From Gemmatimonadota bacterium (lineage in GTDB: Bacteria > Gemmatimonadota > Gemmatimonadetes > Gemmatimonadales > GWC2-71-9), in the NCBI GenBank assembly GCA_016720805.1, contig JADKJZ010000015.1:138956-202955 (forward strand): a stretch of 64,000 nt of DNA. Reading direction: 5' to 3'. Under the pieces are notes generated by a model. The model worked only from the letters and a program-made list of their open reading frames with translations, made no database searches and was not told the DNA's origin. The position numbers and the translations under genes were made by a program. Below, piece by piece: positions 16,091 to 25,820 of this stretch; the first letter of the stretch is position 1; each line of letters begins with the position of its first letter.

Positions 16091-18327
16091 AAGTGCGCGA
16101 TCCCCCAGCGGCGCACCTCCATCTGGTGCTGCAGGAACTCGCCGGCGGTGGCTGCGTCGTCCCACAGATTGGTGCGCGGATCGCTCGCCGACTCGGGGCG
16201 CGCATCGTTGTCGGAGAGGAAGCGATAGCCCTTGCGCAGGCCGTCGGCGACGATCGCCCGCAACGAGTCGGCTTCGACCGCCGCAGGCCAGATGCCATAC
16301 CCCCAACGAATCGCCCAGACGTCATACTCGCCGGGGCCGACGTCGTAGGCAGCCGAGATGTCGGGACGACCGTTCGCCATGCGGATGCGCGGGGCGGGGT
16401 AGTCCATCACCGACCCGCGATTGTACGTCGAGGCGATGTAGTTGTGTGCGAGGCCCAGCGTGTGCCCGATCTCATGGGCCGTGACCTGACGCACGCGCGC
16501 CAGCACGAAGGCGGTGTCGGCCGCGGCAGCGTCGGCGCCGAAGAAGGCGGCGTAGAGATTGTAGTCGGTGCGCGCGCGGTGCGAGTCCATCCGCGCCATC
16601 CCCTTGAGCAGTTCGCCGGTGCGCGGATCGCCGACGGCACCGCCGATGCTCCACCCGCGTTCATTGCGATTCTCCCACTGCACCACGTTGTACCGCGCAT
16701 CCATCGGGTCGGCACCGGCGGGGAGGTACTCGACGCGGAAGCCGCCGGGCAGTCCGGCCTGCGCAAACGCCTCCTCCCACCACTTGGCACCTTCGAACGT
16801 CGCCGTCCGGATCGGCTCCGGAATACCGGGGTCGATGTAATAGACCAGCGGGTTCACGATCGGAGAGGCGGGATTGGCGGGATCCTGGCGCTGCAGGCGA
16901 TGTCGGGCGATCCAGCGCTGCGTGAGATCGCCCTGGATCGGCTCGAAGTAGTCCTTGAATCCGGTGGCCCCATAGCCAACCCGCGGATCATAGCGCCGCG
17001 GGGTGTACCCATCGTCCGGCAGCGCGAGCAGCGTGAGGTGCTGACGCAGCGTGAAGGCCCGGCCATCGGGAACGATCGATTCGACGGTCCGACCAGGATT
17101 GCCAGTGGTCGCAAAGGTCAACGAGACGTCGATTTCGCTATTGCCCGGGAAGCCGATCGTGAAGTTGCGATTGACGCCCGAGCGATCCCGCGCGACGGTG
17201 TAGCTCCCCTCCTGACTCCGCTGGAGCGTCGAGGCGACGTCCATCCAGTCGCGATGGACAAAGTCGGTGGCGTCGACCAGCACGCGGTCGCCCTCGGCAC
17301 CGATGATCGGCAACGCGCCAGAGATGCTCGACGGGAACGCCTCATCCACGGTGCGACGATGGAGCGAGTCACCCCGCGAGCGATAGCTCCAGTTCTCGAA
17401 GATCACCCGCACCACGGTGCCGGTCGTTTCGAAACGGGTGACAAAGGTCGGGCCGTTGGCCCCGCGATCCAGCCCGATCGGGTTGGACCCGAGCCCGGTG
17501 GCCAGCTCGGCGACGAAGAGTGCCCGAAGGCCACCCTTGGGCAGCTCGAGGGCGAGGGTCCCCTTCGATTCGTCGAGGTACATGGTGACGAAGCCGGGGA
17601 GACGGCTCCACCCGGCGGTCTTGCTGGCGATCGTTGGCAGCGGGGCAGGGGCAGCGGTCTGCTGGGCCGTCAGCCCGCCGGTCGGGAGGAGCGCGACGAG
17701 CAGGGTGGCGGCGGCCGCCGGCATACCCCAATAGCGCCGGAGATTGGCAATGATCACTGGCAGGCCCCGGAACACACAGAAGGTGAGTGCCACCCAGGCC
17801 AGCCAGCGGCCACCCTGCAGGAGTGTCGGGGCGTATCCGGCCAGCGACTGGGAGGCAGGGTAGCCGGCCAGCGCCTGGGCCAGCGTGAGCAGGGTAAAGG
17901 TGACGATCTTGCTGATCGAGTACCCGGTTCGCATGAAGGGAGATCCGACCATGAACTTGCCGAGCTTCGACTTGTGCTGGTCGAAGGGCGCCACTCCCTG
18001 GGCGATCCCGATGCTCCGGAAGGCGTCGGTCAGGGTGGTCCGGGCGATCACCACGAGCGGGATCACCACCGAAATCAGCCCGAGGTCGGCGAACACGGCC
18101 CACAGCACCAATTCGTACGTGCGGTCGGCCGCGATGTCGAGGACGGAGCCAAAGAGGGTGGTTTGGCCGCTCTTCCTGGCCACCATCCCGTCCACCGTGT
18201 CCAAGCCGAGCCCCACCAGCAGCAGCCCGACTCCGGCCAGCTGGAGGGCCGGCGAGCCGAAATAGAGGATCAGGACGTTGGCGAGGAGGAGGGGGAAGCG
18301 GGAGAGCGTGATGTAGTTGGCCAGCAA
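15991..18327 (-). CDS. CDP-alcohol phosphatidyltransferase joined in frame to a Met-zincin metalloprotease
   Basis: One open frame encodes two unrelated proteins. Residues 1-200 (TTG start at 18327, GGAG about nine bases before it) are a multi-helix CDP-alcohol phosphatidyltransferase with the complete motif DTVDGMVAR, eight residues, then GSVLDIAAD. From residue 202 an internal ATG (17724) begins a signal-like helix ending in LTAQQ and a DUF5117/DUF4953-type metalloprotease: HEIGHTLGLAHN zinc site and SVMDYP Met-turn. The protease C-terminus lies in another frame (15311-16090). No stop separates the two parts. Either this is a real membrane-anchored fusion, or two abutting genes have lost a stop codon, or translation restarts at 17724. 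The lipid enzyme would make a phosphatidyl head-group lipid; the protease is periplasmic. Confidence 0.8.
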   Translation of the reverse strand: MLANYITLSRFPLLLANVLILYFGSPALQLAGVGLLLVGLGLDTVDGMVARKSGQTTLFGSVLDIAADRTYELVLWAVFADLGLISVVIPLVVIARTTLTDAFRSIGIAQGVAPFDQHKSKLGKFMVGSPFMRTGYSISKIVTFTLLTLAQALAGYPASQSLAGYAPTLLQGGRWLAWVALTFCVFRGLPVIIANLRRYWGMPAAAATLLVALLPTGGLTAQQTAAPAPLPTIASKTAGWSRLPGFVTMYLDESKGTLALELPKGGLRALFVAELATGLGSNPIGLDRGANGPTFVTRFETTGTVVRVIFENWSYRSRGDSLHRRTVDEAFPSSISGALPIIGAEGDRVLVDATDFVHRDWMDVASTLQRSQEGSYTVARDRSGVNRNFTIGFPGNSEIDVSLTFATTGNPGRTVESIVPDGRAFTLRQHLTLLALPDDGYTPRRYDPRVGYGATGFKDYFEPIQGDLTQRWIARHRLQRQDPANPASPIVNPLVYYIDPGIPEPIRTATFEGAKWWEEAFAQAGLPGGFRVEYLPAGADPMDARYNVVQWENRNERGWSIGGAVGDPRTGELLKGMARMDSHRARTDYNLYAAFFGADAAAADTAFVLARVRQVTAHEIGHTLGLAHNYIASTYNRGSVMDYPAPRIRMANGRPDISAAYDVGPGEYDVWAIRWGYGIWPAAVEADSLRAIVADGLRKGYRFLSDNDARPESASDPRTNLWDDAATAGEFLQHQMEVRRWGIAHFGSAIFATANRSLRCRNASCPSTSGIVSRSIRW

Positions 18328-18486
18328 GCAATGCTCCGGTCGAGGCTGGCAGGAATGGACACCCTGCGGGGCGGTGGAGACAAGGGATGGGGTCGGGATC
18401 TGGCGCCCACCCCGCCATTGTGCCATCTTTGGAGGCTGTATAGGCCATTTCTGGCCAGTGGCGGGGCTTCTTACACGACAGGTCGC

Positions 18487-19158
18487 ATGGCTACTTCTAC
18501 CGACGACACCTCGACGACGACCCCGGATGCCGTGCCGCACCATGCGGACGGCTCCTTCCTGACTCCCCAGCGCATCAAGGTGCTCGGCATCGCCGGTGCG
18601 GCGGTTCTGGTCGTGGCGCTCGGGATTTGGTTCGCCATCACGGCGGGCAAGCGCAAGGAAGCCTTCGCCGCGCAGGCGCTCGAGACCGCCCGCATCACGG
18701 CCGAGCAGGGGAACCTGCCGGAAGCGGTGGCCCAGTTCGAGAAGGTCGTCACGACGTACGCGGGTACGTCGGCGGCCTACAGTGCCTCGCTCGGCGTCGC
18801 CCAGGCCCGGCTGGTCAGCGGTCAGACCGAGCTGGCGATTGCCTCGTTGCTCGACTTCCTCAAGACCAATCCGCCGGCGTTGTACGCCTCCCCGGCCAAT
18901 GGTCTGCTGGGCAGTGGCTACGAGAACACCGGGAAGTACGCCGAGGCTGCGGCGGCCTATCGCAAGGCGGCCGACGAAGCGACCTCGGATTACCTCAAGG
19001 CGTCGGCGCTCCTCGACGCGGGCCGTGCCTTCCGTTTGGCCAGGAACAAGGACGAGGCGATGAAGTGCTACCGCGAGATTCTCGACAAGTACGCCGAGAC
19101 CGCCGCGAAGACCGAGGCCGAAGTTCGGCTGGCGGAGATGACGATCGGCCAGGGCTGA
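18487..19158 (+). CDS. Membrane-anchored tetratricopeptide-repeat protein
   Basis: This is a 223-residue protein with a Ser/Thr/Asp-rich cytoplasmic N-terminus, one membrane helix (VLGIAGAAVLVVALGIWFA, about 36-55) and a TPR domain to the end. Repeats are visible as ITAEQGNLPEAVAQFEKVVT, NTGKYAEAAAAYRKAADEA and LARNKDEAMKCYREILDKYA. The layout resembles YfgM/BamD-like TPR scaffolds that hold protein complexes at the inner membrane. It is divergent from the phosphatidyltransferase ORF with 159 bases between them. The partner proteins are unknown. Confidence 0.8.
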   Translation: MATSTDDTSTTTPDAVPHHADGSFLTPQRIKVLGIAGAAVLVVALGIWFAITAGKRKEAFAAQALETARITAEQGNLPEAVAQFEKVVTTYAGTSAAYSASLGVAQARLVSGQTELAIASLLDFLKTNPPALYASPANGLLGSGYENTGKYAEAAAAYRKAADEATSDYLKASALLDAGRAFRLARNKDEAMKCYREILDKYAETAAKTEAEVRLAEMTIGQG

Positions 19159-19196
19159 ACCGCAGCGTACAGCGCGGCACGCACCGACGGATACGA

Positions 19197-19223
19197 AACG
19201 CGGCGCCCAATGGGCGCCGCGTT
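19197..19223. terminator. 12-bp perfect inverted repeat between convergent genes
   Basis: AACGCGGCGCCC pairs with GGGCGCCGCGTT across an AAT loop, between the TPR gene (+) and the propeller gene (-). It lacks a T tract, like the hairpin at 13940, and probably acts in both directions. Confidence 0.65.
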
Positions 19224-19246
19224 CTGTTGGAGCATGGTGAACGGGG

Positions 19247-20554
19247 CTACTTCGGAAAGCGCACCCTGCGGATGGTGAAGGTGCCGATCCCGAGCTCGTC
19301 CTCGGTGCGGAAGACGACGCGATCGTCGCCGAAGGCGAGGGGCGCGGTGCCCGTGATTCCGACGATCCGCCCGAGAATCCGTCCGTCCTTGGCAAAGGCC
19401 GTGGCGGCCCAGCCGTCGGTGCCAGGCATCGGGTAGTCCACCACCCAGAGCGTCCCATTCGGGCTCACCTGCGTCCGGTCGAACAGTGGCAGCGAGTCGG
19501 CGTGCTCATTGGCCAGCATGTTCTTGCGCATCTCTGCGGTGTCGGGGCCGGCCCCTCCGCCACCGATGGCGCGCGTGGATCCGACGCTCATCGTCGATGC
19601 CCGACCGCTGCTCGCGCCGGTGAACTGCGCAATCATTTCCGAGGCATTGTCGTTCAAGAGCTTCTCGGTCACCGCCTGACGCGCCTGCGCGACCACGAGC
19701 ACCTGCTGCAGCGTCCCGGTGGTGTCCCGAAACTCCATCCGGAAGTGGTTCGGGTCAGCCACGACAAACCGGCCACCCCACGCAAAGGCCGTCGGGAATG
19801 CCTCGAACGTCTTCATCCGAATCGGCATCCCGACCATCATCATCCCGCCAGTTCCCTCCACGACGCGCGGTGCCTCCGCCGGCTTCTCCGCTGCTCCGGT
19901 TGTGAAGGCGCGCCGCGACACATCGGCCTCGGGGTTGAACAGGACCCCCTTGATGCCGGATGGCGTCCCCGCGGCCACATCGGCACCCGAGGTGATGTTG
20001 AGCCCATAGAGCAACAGCCTTCCGTGTGCGGCACCGATCAGGACGTTGCCGCCGTCCGCCATCGCCTTGGCGAGCGGATACTCGGCACCCAATCCACTGG
20101 CCGGATCGACCACCGTGAGTCGGGCGTTGGCGTAGTCCTGGACCAGCAGCGAGTCGCCGCCCCCGGCGACGATGTTCCCGATCGCGCCGAATTCGCCGGG
20201 GCCCGCGCCCGGTCGCCCGAACTCCTTGCGGCTCGTGCCGTCGGCCCCGAAGAGGACGATCACCTGTCGCTGTTGATCACGGCCAACCAGCCGGCCGTCG
20301 GCGAGGAAAAGCGTCGGGGCGATCGTCGAGATGTCGGCCGCCGCGTCGTCGGCCGATCCCTTGATCTCGGCGATGGCGACGCTGTCGAGGGTCAGCTTCG
20401 GCGCGCGGCCGAACGGGTCGCCTTCATGGCGGAGGACGGTGACGCCCGCCGAGTCGGATGTCGTCGGCTCGAGGCTGGTCGTGGCGGTCGCCGACTCCGA
20501 CGCGCGACCGCAGGCCGTGACCAGCAACAGGGACGGCAGAAGCCAAAGCTTCAC
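19247..20554 (-). CDS. 6-bladed beta-propeller lipoprotein
   Basis: This 435-residue lipoprotein has a signal ending in LVTAC (Cys near residue 15). The motif GRPGAGPGEFG near 117 is the hallmark of the '6-bladed beta-propeller' (NHL/BF3511-like) family, followed by blade repeats such as LLVQDYANARLTVVD and WVVDYPMPGTD. Mature function is unknown; such proteins are numerous in Gemmatimonadota and Bacteroidota and are thought to sense or bind ligands at the surface. A similar GxGPGEF propeller occurs at 60965. Its promoter region faces the 20710 gene. Confidence 0.82.
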   Translation of the reverse strand: MKLWLLPSLLLVTACGRASESATATTSLEPTTSDSAGVTVLRHEGDPFGRAPKLTLDSVAIAEIKGSADDAAADISTIAPTLFLADGRLVGRDQQRQVIVLFGADGTSRKEFGRPGAGPGEFGAIGNIVAGGGDSLLVQDYANARLTVVDPASGLGAEYPLAKAMADGGNVLIGAAHGRLLLYGLNITSGADVAAGTPSGIKGVLFNPEADVSRRAFTTGAAEKPAEAPRVVEGTGGMMMVGMPIRMKTFEAFPTAFAWGGRFVVADPNHFRMEFRDTTGTLQQVLVVAQARQAVTEKLLNDNASEMIAQFTGASSGRASTMSVGSTRAIGGGGAGPDTAEMRKNMLANEHADSLPLFDRTQVSPNGTLWVVDYPMPGTDGWAATAFAKDGRILGRIVGITGTAPLAFGDDRVVFRTEDELGIGTFTIRRVRFPK

Positions 20555-20709
20555 GAGGCACTCCGGGCATGGTGGTCGATGGAGGGGTGGGGTGGTGGCG
20601 AAGGTTGGGCTGCCACCGACTGGATGCCCAATCTAGCGGAACGGACGCACCTCTCGCCGCCGGTGGAGATCGCGCTATCTTCTTGGCTTCCCCCAGACAG
20701 GCTCCGTCC

Positions 20710-22779
20710 ATGCTCGGCTTTCTCCTGCTTGCGGCATTCCAGCAAGGGCAGACCCCGGCCCCGGCCCAAGGGCTGCCCCCCTCGCCAATTGCCAAGATCG
20801 AGATCACCCCGGCCGCTCCGTCGATGACCGCGCGTGACACGATGCGACTTCGGGCCCGGGCCCTCGACGCGGCCGGACGCGAGGTGCCCAACGTCACCGT
20901 GCGCTTCGTGCTCGCCTCTGGCGCACGCTTCGAAGGGAGGGTCGCCGCCGATGGTCTGGTGAGCTCCGGTGCCACCGGCCGCCTGCCGATCTCGGTGATT
21001 GCGTCCGTACCGGGTACGGCGCCGGTTACGGAGCGCATCGAAGTGCCGATGCTCCCTGGTGCACCAGCGCGGGTGGCGATCGACAAGGCGCCGAACCGCC
21101 TGGCCATCGGGCAGCGCGTGGGGCTCACCGCCACGGCCTATTCCAGGGACAATGACCCGCGGGTCGGCGATCGGATCCGATGGAGCAGCCTCAACCCCGC
21201 CGTCGCGCGCGTCAACGAGGCCGGTGTCGTGACGGCAGTCGGCCCAGGCAAGGCAGTGATCCGCGCGGGAACCGCCCTCGCTCGGGAGGCGGGGAACAAT
21301 TCGGTGAACACGAACATCGCCACCGCCGATTTCCCGGTCGAGGTGGTGCGGACGCCGATCGCCAGCTTTACGGTGACCCCGGGAACCGTCGACGCGAAGA
21401 CCGGTGATGTGCTGCACTTCGGCGTCGACGTGCGCAGCACCGGTGGCGCGTCCATCACGGGTCTCACCCCGACCTGGTCAATGTCGCCGGGGCAGGGGGC
21501 GATCACCACGGACGGAGCATTCGTCGGGTACGAGGCCGGGACCTACACGATCGTCGCCAACCTGGGCGAACGGAGTGCCGTCGCCACCGTCCGCCTCACG
21601 CCGCGCGACGTGCGTCGGCAGGCGGAGGTGGTCGGCAGGCTCCCGCGCACGCTCTTCACGACGGAAGAGGTCTGGCTCCACCCGAACGGGAAGAACCTCT
21701 ATCTCGGCACCGGGAGTGGAGGCGACCGGATGTATGCGATCGACGTCAGTGCGCCGGGGGCGCCAGTCGTGACCGACTCGCTCGTGTCGAATACCCGTCG
21801 CGTCAACGACATCATGACCACGCCGGACGGCAAGTTCATGGTGCACACCCGGGAAGGGGCATCGGACCGCAAGAACGGCATCGTGATCGCCTCGCTCGAG
21901 GACCCAGCGCACCCGAAAGTGATTTCGGAGTTTACCGACGGTGTCACCGCCGGCGTGCACTCGGCGTTCATCTTCCAACAGCCGAAGTACGGCACGCACG
22001 TCTACATCACGAACGACGGCACCGGCGCGCTGCACGTGATCGACATCAACGACCCGTACCATCCGAAGCAGGTCGCCGAGTATCGCTTTCCGGGGCCGAT
22101 GGCGGGGAATTCGCTGCACGATCTCGACATCCAGGATGGCCTGGCCTACCTGTCGAACTGGAACAACGGTCTCGTCATCCTCGATGTCGGCAACGGGATG
22201 AAGGGCGGCTCGCCGATGAAGCCCGTGCTGGTGAGCCAGTACAAGTATGACCTCAACGCGCTGTATCGCGATGTCGAGGCGAGCGGCGGCCCGGGGTTCA
22301 TCCGTGGGACGCACACGGCATGGCGCCACAAGAACTACGTCTTCATCGCGGACGAAGTCTTCCCGGCGAGTCAGGTCGAGGGCGCGAAGGACGCGGCCGC
22401 CGGCCGAGCCTATGGCCGCTTGCAGGTGATTGACGTGTCCAACATCGAGCAGCCGAAGTCGGTGGCCTGGTACGAGCCGGAGTTTGGCGGCGTGCACAAC
22501 GTCTGGGTCGCGGGGGACACGCTCTACATGGGCGCCTACAACGCCGGCTTCCGCACCTTCGACATCTCGGGCGAATTGATGGGCGACCTGCGGGCACAGC
22601 AGCGCGAAATGGTCCACGTCAACACGGCCGACATGGAGGGGACCGCTGGCGGCCGCAACACGGCCATGACGTGGGGTGTGGTGGTGCGCGACGGGCTCGC
22701 ATACGTGAACGACGACAACAACGGATTGTGGATCATCCGGATGAAGCCGAAGCAACCACCCACCGTTCTCGTCCCATGA
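20710..22779 (+). CDS. Secreted Ig-like (Big_2) plus LVIVD propeller protein
   Basis: This 689-residue protein has a short hydrophobic N-terminus (MLGFLLLAAFQQGQ) that serves as a signal. Residues 25-300 contain Ig-like/Big_2 domains (WSSLNPAVARVNEAGVVTAV is the classic Big_2 string), and 310-689 form an LVIVD beta-propeller (GALHVIDINDPYHPKQV, GLVILDVGN, GRLQVIDVSNIEQPKSVAWY). A possible -10 (TATCTT, 20676-20681) lies 28 bases before the ATG. Its stop overlaps the ATG of the next lipoprotein gene (ATGA), so the two propellers are made together. The Ig domains probably act as a stalk presenting the propeller. Confidence 0.85.
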   Translation: MLGFLLLAAFQQGQTPAPAQGLPPSPIAKIEITPAAPSMTARDTMRLRARALDAAGREVPNVTVRFVLASGARFEGRVAADGLVSSGATGRLPISVIASVPGTAPVTERIEVPMLPGAPARVAIDKAPNRLAIGQRVGLTATAYSRDNDPRVGDRIRWSSLNPAVARVNEAGVVTAVGPGKAVIRAGTALAREAGNNSVNTNIATADFPVEVVRTPIASFTVTPGTVDAKTGDVLHFGVDVRSTGGASITGLTPTWSMSPGQGAITTDGAFVGYEAGTYTIVANLGERSAVATVRLTPRDVRRQAEVVGRLPRTLFTTEEVWLHPNGKNLYLGTGSGGDRMYAIDVSAPGAPVVTDSLVSNTRRVNDIMTTPDGKFMVHTREGASDRKNGIVIASLEDPAHPKVISEFTDGVTAGVHSAFIFQQPKYGTHVYITNDGTGALHVIDINDPYHPKQVAEYRFPGPMAGNSLHDLDIQDGLAYLSNWNNGLVILDVGNGMKGGSPMKPVLVSQYKYDLNALYRDVEASGGPGFIRGTHTAWRHKNYVFIADEVFPASQVEGAKDAAAGRAYGRLQVIDVSNIEQPKSVAWYEPEFGGVHNVWVAGDTLYMGAYNAGFRTFDISGELMGDLRAQQREMVHVNTADMEGTAGGRNTAMTWGVVVRDGLAYVNDDNNGLWIIRMKPKQPPTVLVP

Positions 22780-23934
22780 CGCGGTGGGGCTGGATGGCGG
22801 GGGCTCTACTGGCCCTGGGGTGCGGCGGATCGCCGCCGACCCCTGCAACGGTGCCCGTCCCCGCGGCGACGCCGGCGGTGACACCAGCGCGTGACTACCT
22901 CGTGCTGATCGCCGCGGAGGCTACGGACCAGATCACCCTCGCGCGCTTCGGCGCGGGGGCGCCGCGGGTGGAGCGCGTCCAGGTCACCGGGCTTCAATCC
23001 CAGCGAGCCGGATGGACCGCACGGGCTCGCCGTGGCGCCAGGAGGCGCGACCTTTTTCGTGACCACCGCGCACGGAACGCCGTTTGGCTCGCTGTGGAAG
23101 TACAACACCGCCACTGGGGCGCAGCTCGGCCGGGTCGAGCTCGGTTCCTTCCCCGCATCGATGCAAGTCTCGCCCGATGGGCATTACGTGTATGTCGTCA
23201 ACTTCAATCTCCACGGCGACATGGTGCCCTCGTCGGTGTCCATCGTCGCGGCTGACCAGATGCTCGAGGTCGCGCGCGTCGAGACCTGCACGATGCCCCA
23301 TGGCTCGCGCCTCAACGCGGCAGGGACCCGGCAGTACTCCACCTGCATGATGGACGAGGCGCTGGTGGAGATCGATGCCACCACGTTTGCCGTGGCGCGG
23401 CACTTTGTGCTGACCAAGGGCGGGGAACACGGGATGGCGGGGACACCCGCCGCCCACGCGATGGGGGCGACGGGTACGCCGGCCGCTGGGAAGTGCTCGC
23501 CGACGTGGGCGCAGCCCTCCCCGGACGGCAGGCACGTCTTCGTCGCCTGCAACGGTTCCAACGACATCGCCGATGTGGACGTCGCGACCTGGGCACTGGT
23601 GCGGCGGATCCCGGCGGGGACCGGTGTCTACAATCTGGCGATCACCCACGACGGCACCCGGTTGATTGCCACCAACAAAAGGGCGCAATCGGTGTCGATC
23701 TTCGACGTGACGAGTGGCCGTGAGCTCGCACGGATTCCGACCAGGCGCCGCTTCCCCCACGGGGCGGTCGTCAGCGACGATGACCGCTACGTCTTCATCT
23801 CGGTCGAGGGGTACGGCAGCGAACCGGGGACCCTCGAGATGATCGACCTGCTGCGGATGGAGCGCGTTGCCGCGCTCGACGTCGGCCAGATGGCCGGCGG
23901 GATCGACTTCTGGCGCAGTGAGGCGCGACGGTAA
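22776..23934 (+). CDS. YVTN-type beta-propeller lipoprotein, frame interrupted
   Basis: The ATG at 22776 opens a lipoprotein signal (WMAGALLALGC) and a Pro/Thr-rich linker. After about 70 codons the homologous frame changes: FNPSEPDGPHGLAVAPGG and the rest of the protein, to 23934, are one base out of phase. The break lies at the G3 run 22989-22991; one surplus base would explain it. The body has YVTN/NHL propeller blades (MQVSPDGHYVYVVNFN, DGRHVFVACNGSNDIADVD, LAITHDGTRLIATNK) and a conserved Cys-His-rich stretch (VETCTMPHGSR). It is coupled to the upstream Ig/LVIVD protein. The shift is likely a sequencing indel. Confidence 0.78.
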
Positions 23935-24532
23935 TCAGCGCGACGCCGCGCGCCGAATCCCAGTGATCACGATCGGTGGGGTGAGGTTCTGGTCGGTGTG
24001 TGGGGCCTGTTGAATCATGCGCACGACGTCCATGCCTGACGTCACCCTCCCGAACACCGCGAACCCCTGGCCATCGAGGTTGCGATGGCCCCCCTCGTCG
24101 AGGGCCGCCTGCGCGCCGATGGTGATGAAGAAGGCGGAGGTGGCGCTGTTCGGGCCGCTCCGCGCCATCGAGAGCACGCCATCGCCATGCCGCAATCCGG
24201 TGATGCCGGTCCGCTCGAGCGGGATCGGCGCGAAGCCGGAGTCCGGGCGACGTACGGCGCGCGCGTCCCTGGATCACCTCGATCTTCACCGAGTCGCGCG
24301 GCTGGTTGTCGGGCGTCACGGTCCGGTGGAAGGCACCCTGGCTGAAGAGCCCGGCGTCCACATACCGCAGGAAGTTGGTCACCGTGATCGGTGCGCGTGC
24401 GCTGTCGAGCACGGCGCGGATCTCGCCGCGTTCGGTGTTGATCACGATGGCCACCTGACCCGACTGAGCCGGGGCCGCAACCGGCACCAGCAGCAGGAGG
24501 GCGGCGACGCTCGCGAAACGGTGGAAGGTCAT
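23935..24532 (-). CDS. Secreted cyclophilin-type peptidyl-prolyl isomerase, frame interrupted
   Basis: The start at 24532 gives a signal peptide ending in VAAPAQ and the first half of a cyclophilin (INTERGEIRAVLDSARAPIT, TNFLRYVDAGLFSQGAFHRT). After VIQGRAR the homologous sequence switches frame and continues as DSGFAPIPLERTGITGLRHG, then MARSGPNSATSAFFITIGAQ, to 23935. The break coincides with a G3 run (24245-24247); one extra base explains it. The protein would assist folding in the periplasm. Its ATG overlaps the M20 peptidase stop (ATGA). It meets the YVTN gene tail to tail with no gap. Confidence 0.82.
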
Positions 24533-25794
24533 CGAGCCACTCCGGTCAGGGCGGTGAGGATCAACAATGCATACTGGGGGCCCTTCCAGGCGTCCGCGGT
24601 CTCCTGGTACCACTCGGACGCGCCATGCGCGCCACCGCCGCCACCACCACCGTTGATCGCGATCGCCGGAATGCCCAGGGAGATCGGGATGTTCGCATCG
24701 GTGGAGGAGGCGATCGTGCGGGGCATCCAGGTGAGGCCGTCGTCGAGCAGGCCAGCCGCCGCTTTCGCGACGCGCACGAGATAGGCGTCGTCGCGTTGGC
24801 CACCCGTCGGCCGGATGCCGATGGTGTCGTAGCGCACCGTGATCGGGGCCTTCGACGCCGGCCAGCGCGCCAGCTCCTCCGCGACCCCGCGCGCCACGGC
24901 GGCTCGGACGCGCCGATCCATCTCGAGCAGGTTCTCGGCGGACTCGGAGCGGATGTCCACCTCCATCTGCGCGAGCGGCGTGATCGTGTTGACACTCGTC
25001 CCACCGCGCACGATTCCCACATTGAAGGTGGTCTTGGCGCCAGCCGGCGGCTGCAGGTCGGCGATATGGGCGATCGCGCGTCCCAGGGCATGTGCCGGAT
25101 TCGTCATGCCGAATGCCTCGAAGGAATGCCCCCCGGGACCGGCGAAGGAGATGGTGTAGCGATGGCTGCCGACCGCGCGTGAGACGATCTCGGCGCCGCC
25201 CCCGCCGTCGACCGACACGAAGTAGTTGATGGTACCAGGGAATTCGGTGCCGAAGAGGTGACGGGTACCGCGCAGGTTGCCCGGCCCCTCCTCGCCAACG
25301 TTGGCGACCAGGTACACCCGCCCCGCGGGCGTGAGTCCGGTTTCCTTCAGCACCTTCGCCAGCGTGAGCAGCACCGCGAGGCCGCGGCAGTCGTCGCCGA
25401 TTCCTGGCCCGGCGATCCGGTCGCCCGTGCGGGTCGTCTTCACGTCGGTCCCTTCCGGAAAGACGGTATCGAGGTGCGCAGCGAACATCACGGTGGGCCC
25501 GCCCCCGGCGCCGAGCTGGCTGATGACGTTGCCGACCGCATCGATGCGCGTGTCGGCGTAGCCGAGGGCGATCATTCGGCGCTTGAACTCGCCGGCGCGC
25601 ACGGCCTCCTTGAACGGCGGCGCGGGGATCTCGCAGATCGATATCTGCTGCTGGAGCGTCCACGCCTGCAGTTGCTGTATCGAAGCCATCGCCGTCACGA
25701 CGGTCGGGTGCTGGTTCGCGAGGCGGATCTCCTGGGCGCCGAGTGCGGCGGGCAGGAGGAAGGCAATGACGGCGGCGCGGCAGGGAAGGGGCAT
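24529..25794 (-). CDS. Secreted M20-family metallopeptidase
   Basis: This 421-residue protein has a signal peptide ending in LGAQ and an M20/M28-like dinuclear zinc peptidase fold. Metal and catalytic motifs are in order: AAHLDTVF (His-x-Asp), GIGDDCRG (bridging Asp), NVGEEGPGNLRG (Glu-Glu) and the dimerisation-domain motif GPGGHSFEAFG. It probably hydrolyses dipeptides or N-acylated amino acids in the periplasm. It lies 26 bases downstream of a TonB receptor gene and overlaps the cyclophilin gene, forming a three-gene operon. Peptide uptake and breakdown is a reasonable joint role, but the substrate is not known. Confidence 0.9.
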   Translation of the reverse strand: MPLPCRAAVIAFLLPAALGAQEIRLANQHPTVVTAMASIQQLQAWTLQQQISICEIPAPPFKEAVRAGEFKRRMIALGYADTRIDAVGNVISQLGAGGGPTVMFAAHLDTVFPEGTDVKTTRTGDRIAGPGIGDDCRGLAVLLTLAKVLKETGLTPAGRVYLVANVGEEGPGNLRGTRHLFGTEFPGTINYFVSVDGGGGAEIVSRAVGSHRYTISFAGPGGHSFEAFGMTNPAHALGRAIAHIADLQPPAGAKTTFNVGIVRGGTSVNTITPLAQMEVDIRSESAENLLEMDRRVRAAVARGVAEELARWPASKAPITVRYDTIGIRPTGGQRDDAYLVRVAKAAAGLLDDGLTWMPRTIASSTDANIPISLGIPAIAINGGGGGGGAHGASEWYQETADAWKGPQYALLILTALTGVAR

Positions 25795-25820
25795 GCGGGT
25801 CTCGCGAGGTTGGGTAGAGG

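Noticed and set aside
18328..19458. Upstream extension of the minus-strand frame of the phosphatidyltransferase/protease ORF by 377 codons
   Set aside because: It is antisense to the TPR gene and has no domain; a TTG with a GGAG site at 18327 gives the natural N-terminus.
22776..24532. Programmed frameshifting in the YVTN and cyclophilin genes
   Set aside because: No slippery heptamer with a downstream structure was recognised, and the two breaks lie in plain G3 runs like the other suspected indels.
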